From assembly GCF_900109265.1 (NCBI RefSeq), contig NZ_FNZM01000003.1, forward strand, positions 248,001 through 312,000: a DNA stretch of 64,000 nucleotides, read 5' to 3'. Below, in pieces: positions 59,146 to 64,000 of the stretch; the first letter of the stretch is position 1, and each line of letters starts with the position of its first letter. The DNA comes from Paraburkholderia tropica (GTDB lineage: Bacteria > Pseudomonadota > Gammaproteobacteria > Burkholderiales > Burkholderiaceae). The translations under genes and the position numbers were made by a program. The notes beneath the pieces were generated by a model that saw only the letters and a program-made list of their open reading frames with translations, did no database searches and was not told where the DNA came from.

Positions 59146-62100
59146 TGGCGTTCGACAAGATCCTCATCGCCAATCGCGGCGAGATTGCGTGCCGCGTGAT
59201 CCGCACGCTCAAGCGGCTCGGCATCGCGTCGGTGGCGGTGTATTCGGAAGCGGATCGTCACGCGATGCACGTCATGCTCGCCGACGAAGCGGTCTGCATC
59301 GGGCCCGCGCCGGTCGCGCAGAGCTATCTGAACGCGGCGGCCATTCTCGACGCGGCGCGCAAGACCGGCGCACAGGCCGTGCATCCCGGTTATGGATTTC
59401 TTTCAGAAAATGCCGCGTTCGCGCGCGATTGCGAAGCCGCGGGCATTGCGTTCATTGGCCCGCGCGCGGAGCAGATGACGGCGTTCGGCCTGAAGCACAC
59501 GGCGCGCGAAATCGCCGAAGCGAATGGCGTGGCGCTGCTGCCCGGCACCGGCTTGCTGGCCGACGTCCAGGCCGCGCTCGATGCGGCGGCTTCGCTCGGC
59601 TATCCGGTCATGCTCAAGAGCACGGCGGGCGGCGGCGGTATCGGCATGTCGCTGTGCCGCGACGCCGCGCAACTCGAAGCGGCCTTCGCCTCGGTCGCGC
59701 GGCTCGGCCAGAGCAACTTCGCGAACGCGGGCGTGTACCTCGAAAAATTCGTCGAGCACGCGCGCCATATCGAAGTGCAGATTTTCGGCGATGGCAAGGG
59801 CGGCGTGATCGCGCTCGGCGAACGCGACTGCTCGGTGCAGCGCCGCAATCAGAAAGTGATCGAGGAAACGCCCGCGCCGGGTTTGAGTGAGGCGGAGCGC
59901 ACCACGCTGCATGAAACCGCCGTGCGTCTCGCGCGCGCCGTGCAGTACGCGAATGCGGGCACGGTGGAGTTCGTGTTCGACGCGCACGCGCGCGCGTTTT
60001 ATTTCCTCGAAGTGAATACGCGACTGCAGGTGGAGCACGGCGTGACCGAGCAGGTCTACGGCGTGGATCTCGTCGAGTGGATGATTCGTCAGGCGGAAGG
60101 CTCGCTCGCGCCGCTCGACGCGCTCGCGCAGTCGCTGAGCGGAGGTCCGCGCGGCGCGAGTGTGCAGGTGCGTATCTACGCCGAAGATCCGAATCGCCAG
60201 TTTCAGCCGAGTTCGGGGCTGCTCACGCACGTGAGTTTTCCCGACGACGTGCGCGTGGACACCTGGGTCGATGCGGGCACGGAAGTCAGCGCGTTCTACG
60301 ATCCGCTGATCGCCAAACTCATCGCCAGCGGCGATACGCGCGAAGCGGCGCTCGCCACGCTCGCGAACGCGCTCGACCGCACGCAGCTCTACGGCATCGA
60401 AACCAATCTCGACTATCTGCGCGCCGTGGTCGGATCGGCGACCTTTGCGGCGGGCGAGCAGACCACGGGTTTTCTCGGCCGCTTCGTGTTCGCGCCGCAC
60501 ACCGTCGACGTGCTCGACGGCGGCGTGCAGACGACCGTGCAGCAGACGCCGGGACGCCTGGGCTACTGGGACGTGGGCGTGCCGCCCTCGGGCCCGATGG
60601 ACGACCGCTCGTTCACGCTCGCGAACGCTTTGCTCGGCAACGCGGCCGACGCGGCGGGCCTCGAATTCACGATGGTCGGCGCCACGCTGCGCTTTAACTG
60701 CGAGACGCTGTTCGTGCTCGGCGGCGCGCCGCTCGCGGCGTCGCTCGACGGCGCGCCCGTGGCGTTCTGGCAAGTCGTGCGCGCGCGCGCCGGCAGCGTG
60801 CTCAAGCTTGGCGGCGTGACGGGCGCGGGCGTGCGCGCGTGCCTCGCGGTGCGCGGCGGCCTGCAGGTGCCCGATTATCTCGGCAGCAAGGCGACGTTTA
60901 CGCTCGGGCAGTTCGGCGGCCACGCGGGCCGCGCATTGCGCAAGGGCGATGTGCTGCATCTCGCGCCGGGCGCGGGCAAGGGCGAGGCGGGCGCGACGCT
61001 GCCGCCCGGCGACGTGCCCGCGCTCACGCACGAATGGGCACTCGCGGTGCTCGACGGCCCGCACGGCGCGCCCGATTTCCTCACGCCCGACGACATCGCG
61101 ATGCTCTACGACGCGCGCTGGACTGTGCATTACAACTCCAGCCGCACGGGCGTGCGCCTGATCGGGCCGAAGCCGCAATGGGCGCGCACGGACGGCGGCG
61201 AAGCGGGCCTGCATCCGTCGAATATTCACGACAACGCCTATGCGATCGGCGCGGTCGATTTCACGGGCGACATGCCGGTGATTCTCGGTCCCGATGGCCC
61301 GAGTCTCGGCGGCTTCGTATGTCCCGTGACGGTGGTGGGCGACGAGTTGTGGAAGCTCGGCCAGTTGCGTCCCGGCGATACGGTGCGCTTCGTGCCCGCG
61401 AAGGAGAACGCGACGCACGAGTGTGTGCTTCATCGCAGCGAAAGCACCGGCGAAAGCGGAGTCGACGTCGTCTATCGCCGCTCGGGCGATCGCAATCTGC
61501 TGATCGAATACGGCCCGCCCGTGCTCGACCTCAAGCTGCGTTTTCGCGTGCATGCGCTGATGAACTGGCTCGCTGAGCATCGCCTGCCCGGCATCGTCGA
61601 TCTCACGCCGGGGATTCGTTCGCTCCAGGTGCATATCGATCCGGGCACGCTCTCGCTCGACGCGCTGCTCGACCATCTCAAGCATGCGGAAACGCAATTG
61701 CCCGCCGTCGATGCAATGCGCGTGCCGAACCGCGTCGTGCATCTGCCGCTCTCGTGGGACGACCCGTCGACGCGCGTGGCCATCGAGCGCTATATGCAGA
61801 GCGTGCGGCCCGATGCGCCGTGGTGCCCGAGCAATATCGAGTTCATTCGTCGCATCAACGGGCTGAACAGCATCGACGACGTGAAGCGCATTTTGTTCGA
61901 CGCGCGCTATCTCGTGCTCGGTCTCGGCGACGTCTATCTCGGCGCGCCGGTCGCCACGCCCGTGGATCCGCGTCATCGGCTCGTCACCACGAAGTACAAC
62001 CCGGCGCGTACGTGGACGCCCGAAAACGCGGTCGGCATCGGCGGCGCGTATCTGTGCGTGTACGGCATGGAAGGCCCCGGCGGTTATCAGTTCGTCGGCC

Positions 62101-62744
62101 GCACGGTGCAGATGTGGAATCGCTATCGCACCACGAAGGAATTCGAGGCGGGCAAACCGTGGCTGCTGCGTTTCTTCGACGAGATCCGCTTCTACGAAGT
62201 GAGCGAGAGCGAACTCGCGCAGTGGCGCAGCGAATTCATTGCGGGGCGGCGCAGTCTGCACATCGAGGAATCGGTGTTCGACCTCGGCGAATACGAGCGT
62301 TTTCTGCGCGACGAAGCCGCGTCGATTGCCGCGTTCAAAGCCACGCAACAAGCGGCGTTCGAAGCGGAACGCGAGCGCTGGCGCGAGGCGGGCCAGGCCG
62401 AATACGTCGGCGAGCCGGGCGCGGAAGGCGGCGCGAATGCGCAGTCGCAAACCGAACTCGACGACGATTGCCGCGCGATTGGCGCGGACGTATCGGGCAG
62501 CGTGTGGAAGCTGCTGGTCGCGCAAGGCGACGCCGTGGAGGAAGGCCAGGACGTGGCGATCCTCGAATCGATGAAGATGGAAGTGACGGTCGCCGCGCCC
62601 GCGAGCGGCGTGATCGAAGCGCTCGCCTGCCAGGAAGGCGACGCCGTGACGGCGGGCCAGCGTTTGATGGCGATCCGCGTGAGCGCAACGACAACCGACA
62701 GCACGACGACGAGCCCGAGCGGCGAGGAGGCCGCATGCCAATGA
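59145..62744 (+). CDS. Biotin-dependent guanidine (urea-type) carboxylase
   Basis: 1199 residues from the ATG at 59145. Domain order: biotin carboxylase (1 to about 450; [51 protein letters not shown]), carboxyltransferase AHS2/KipA-like (from about 453; [21 protein letters not shown]), AHS1/KipI-like (from about 770; [21 protein letters not shown]), and a biotin carboxyl carrier domain with the biotinyl Lys in ESMKME (about 1142). This is the urea carboxylase family without a fused allophanate hydrolase. Bacterial members placed after guanidine-I riboswitches and CgdAB prefer guanidine, making carboxyguanidine with ATP and bicarbonate. The substrate here is inferred from that context. Confidence 0.92.
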   Translation: MAFDKILIANRGEIACRVIRTLKRLGIASVAVYSEADRHAMHVMLADEAVCIGPAPVAQSYLNAAAILDAARKTGAQAVHPGYGFLSENAAFARDCEAAGIAFIGPRAEQMTAFGLKHTAREIAEANGVALLPGTGLLADVQAALDAAASLGYPVMLKSTAGGGGIGMSLCRDAAQLEAAFASVARLGQSNFANAGVYLEKFVEHARHIEVQIFGDGKGGVIALGERDCSVQRRNQKVIEETPAPGLSEAERTTLHETAVRLARAVQYANAGTVEFVFDAHARAFYFLEVNTRLQVEHGVTEQVYGVDLVEWMIRQAEGSLAPLDALAQSLSGGPRGASVQVRIYAEDPNRQFQPSSGLLTHVSFPDDVRVDTWVDAGTEVSAFYDPLIAKLIASGDTREAALATLANALDRTQLYGIETNLDYLRAVVGSATFAAGEQTTGFLGRFVFAPHTVDVLDGGVQTTVQQTPGRLGYWDVGVPPSGPMDDRSFTLANALLGNAADAAGLEFTMVGATLRFNCETLFVLGGAPLAASLDGAPVAFWQVVRARAGSVLKLGGVTGAGVRACLAVRGGLQVPDYLGSKATFTLGQFGGHAGRALRKGDVLHLAPGAGKGEAGATLPPGDVPALTHEWALAVLDGPHGAPDFLTPDDIAMLYDARWTVHYNSSRTGVRLIGPKPQWARTDGGEAGLHPSNIHDNAYAIGAVDFTGDMPVILGPDGPSLGGFVCPVTVVGDELWKLGQLRPGDTVRFVPAKENATHECVLHRSESTGESGVDVVYRRSGDRNLLIEYGPPVLDLKLRFRVHALMNWLAEHRLPGIVDLTPGIRSLQVHIDPGTLSLDALLDHLKHAETQLPAVDAMRVPNRVVHLPLSWDDPSTRVAIERYMQSVRPDAPWCPSNIEFIRRINGLNSIDDVKRILFDARYLVLGLGDVYLGAPVATPVDPRHRLVTTKYNPARTWTPENAVGIGGAYLCVYGMEGPGGYQFVGRTVQMWNRYRTTKEFEAGKPWLLRFFDEIRFYEVSESELAQWRSEFIAGRRSLHIEESVFDLGEYERFLRDEAASIAAFKATQQAAFEAERERWREAGQAEYVGEPGAEGGANAQSQTELDDDCRAIGADVSGSVWKLLVAQGDAVEEGQDVAILESMKMEVTVAAPASGVIEALACQEGDAVTAGQRLMAIRVSATTTDSTTTSPSGEEAACQ

Positions 62745-64000
62745 ATCTGCTTTCCACGACACCGGACGCCGCCGGTCAGCCGATGACGATCGCCGCGTTG
62801 CGCGCGCGTTATCTCGACGGCAGCCTCACGCCCGCGCAACTCGTCGATCGCATCGCGGCGCACACGGCGGGCGACGATCCGCATCGCATCTGGATTCGCG
62901 CCCTCACGCGCGACGAGATGATGCGTTACGCCGATGCGCTCGCGAGCCGGGACCCGGCCACGCTGCCGCTCTACGGCATCCCGTTCGCGATCAAGGACAA
63001 CATCGATCTCGCGGGCGTGCCGACCACGGCAGGCTGTCCCGATTACGCTTACTTGCCGGAGAAAAGCGCACCCGTGGTCGAGCGTTTGATTGCGGCGGGC
63101 GCGATTCCGGTCGGCAAGACCAATCTCGATCAGTTCGCCACGGGCTTGTCGGGGCAGCGCTCGCCGTATGGCGCGTGCCGCAACGCGCTTGATCCCGAGT
63201 ATGCGTCGGGCGGATCGAGTTCGGGCTCGGCGGTCTCAGTGGCGATGGGCCTCGCCGCGTTCTCGCTGGGCACCGACACGGCCGGTTCGGGCCGCGTGCC
63301 GGCGGCGTTTCATGGTCTCGTCGGGCTCAAGCCGACCAAGGGCGTGCTGAGCACGCTGGGCGTGGTGCCCGCGTGCCGATCGCTCGATTGCGTGTCGATC
63401 TTCGCGCATACGGCGGACGACGCGCAGCGCGTGTTCGCAAGCGCGCATGGCGTGGCGCAGAACGATCCGTATGCGCGCGCGTGGCAGGGCGATCCGGGCG
63501 CGCACGCCGCGTTTAAGGGCTTGCGCCTTGGCGTGCCGCGTGCGTCGCAACGCGAATTCTATGGCGATGCGTCGTACGCGCAGGCCTTCGACGCCGCGCT
63601 CGACGCGCTGCGTGCAGCGGGCGCGCAACTCGTCGAGATCGACTTCGAGCCGTTTCTCGCCACGGCGCGGTTGCTTTACGAAGGGCCGTTCGTTGCCGAG
63701 CGACTCGCCGCGATTCGTCCGTTTTACGAAGCGCATCCCGACGCGCTGCATCCGGTCACACGCGCGATTATCGGCGGCGCGGCACGCTGGAGCGCCGCCG
63801 ATGCCTTCGCCGCGCAGGACACGCTCGCTGCGCTGCGGATGCAGGCCGAACGCGTGTGGCCTGAGATCGACGCCATCGTCACGCCGACTTCGCCGACCAC
63901 CTCCACGGTCGCGGAACTCGAAGCCGATCCGATCGGCGTGAATGCACGCTTCGGCTATTACACGAACTTCGTGAATCTGCTCGATCTCTCCGCGCTGGCG
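62735..64000 (+). CDS. atzF: Allophanate hydrolase, C-terminus beyond the window
   Basis: About 420 residues are visible from the ATG at 62735; a second in-frame ATG at 62741 overlaps the carboxylase stop (ATGA) and is an equal alternative. GAGGAGG lies just upstream of both. The amidase signature is intact: [20 protein letters not shown] (catalytic Lys), [15 protein letters not shown] (cis-Ser) and [12 protein letters not shown] (nucleophile Ser region). It hydrolyses allophanate to ammonia and CO2, completing guanidine breakdown. The frame stays open to the right edge, where the amidase domain is still in progress; the usual C-terminal decarboxylation-related domain is not visible. Confidence 0.93.
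   Translation, partial: MPMNLLSTTPDAAGQPMTIAALRARYLDGSLTPAQLVDRIAAHTAGDDPHRIWIRALTRDEMMRYADALASRDPATLPLYGIPFAIKDNIDLAGVPTTAGCPDYAYLPEKSAPVVERLIAAGAIPVGKTNLDQFATGLSGQRSPYGACRNALDPEYASGGSSSGSAVSVAMGLAAFSLGTDTAGSGRVPAAFHGLVGLKPTKGVLSTLGVVPACRSLDCVSIFAHTADDAQRVFASAHGVAQNDPYARAWQGDPGAHAAFKGLRLGVPRASQREFYGDASYAQAFDAALDALRAAGAQLVEIDFEPFLATARLLYEGPFVAERLAAIRPFYEAHPDALHPVTRAIIGGAARWSAADAFAAQDTLAALRMQAERVWPEIDAIVTPTSPTTSTVAELEADPIGVNARFGYYTNFVNLLDLSALA

Noticed and set aside
59145-62744. Simple assignment as urea carboxylase
   Set aside because: The guanidine-I riboswitch and CgdAB-type neighbours favour guanidine; sequence alone cannot exclude urea.
59403-62762. A 1119-codon open frame on the minus strand opposite the carboxylase
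   Set aside because: Arg/Ala/His-rich shadow with no family features; the plus strand encodes all carboxylase domains.

Overview
The window is GC-rich DNA whose gene content fits a beta-proteobacterium of the Burkholderiaceae, most likely Paraburkholderia or Caballeronia. This is inferred from an intracellular PHB depolymerase, a bcsD/bcsP/bcsQ-type cellulose operon, many c-di-GMP proteins, an orphan vgrG island and a guanidine/allophanate operon. No rRNA, tRNA, CRISPR array or intact insertion sequence was found.

Layout. 0-8.1 kb: a transglutaminase-like DUF2126 protein (cut by the left edge), a zinc metallopeptidase, a circularly permuted ATP-grasp enzyme, a glutathione S-transferase, PhaZ and a small cupin; two back-to-back sigma-54 promoter elements lie between the transferase and phaZ. 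8.1-9.0 kb: an AT-richer non-coding stretch. 9.0-22.4 kb: the cellulose operon bcsD-bcsP-bcsQ-bcsA-bcsB-bcsZ-bcsC closed by a strong terminator. BcsC carries an unusual Tyr/Pro/Gln/Gly-rich repeat insert. A convergent GGDEF-EAL protein follows (22.4-24.8 kb). 24.9-28.9 kb: a small secreted hypothetical protein and a hexuronate catabolism locus (MFS transporter, uxuA, divergent GntR regulator) with four TGGTNNACCA operators in the divergent promoter region.

28.9-38.3 kb: a cytosolic-looking family 3 solute-binding protein, then a lower-GC toxin island. It holds a VgrG with a transthyretin-like tail, a coupled PD-(D/E)XK (PoNe-like) nuclease effector with its PoNi-like immunity protein, and a 5'-truncated Rhs tip with a WHH nuclease toxin followed by a SMI1/KNR4 immunity protein. 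38.3-44.1 kb: a sugar-binding lipoprotein translationally coupled to a membrane PAS-GGDEF-EAL sensor, followed by a MASE4-GGDEF cyclase. 44.1-45.5 kb: a GlxA-type regulator divergent from a muconolactone-isomerase-like protein.

45.8-51.9 kb: a complete ribose operon (rbsKDACB) plus a Cra-like LacI regulator. 51.9-56.9 kb: an FNR-type regulator, a zinc-ribbon membrane protein, a GYD protein, a flavin oxidoreductase, a DUF1059 protein and a small membrane protein. 57.4-64.0 kb: a sigma-54 promoter element and a guanidine-I (ykkC) riboswitch control two DUF1989 proteins, a biotin-dependent carboxylase and an allophanate hydrolase cut by the right edge. This operon is usually labelled urea carboxylase but the riboswitch points to guanidine: guanidine to carboxyguanidine, to allophanate, to ammonia and CO2.

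Three c-di-GMP turnover proteins and the PilZ-bearing BcsA sit within 35 kb, so exopolysaccharide control is the main theme of the left and centre. Interbacterial competition (T6SS cargo) and nitrogen scavenging are the others.
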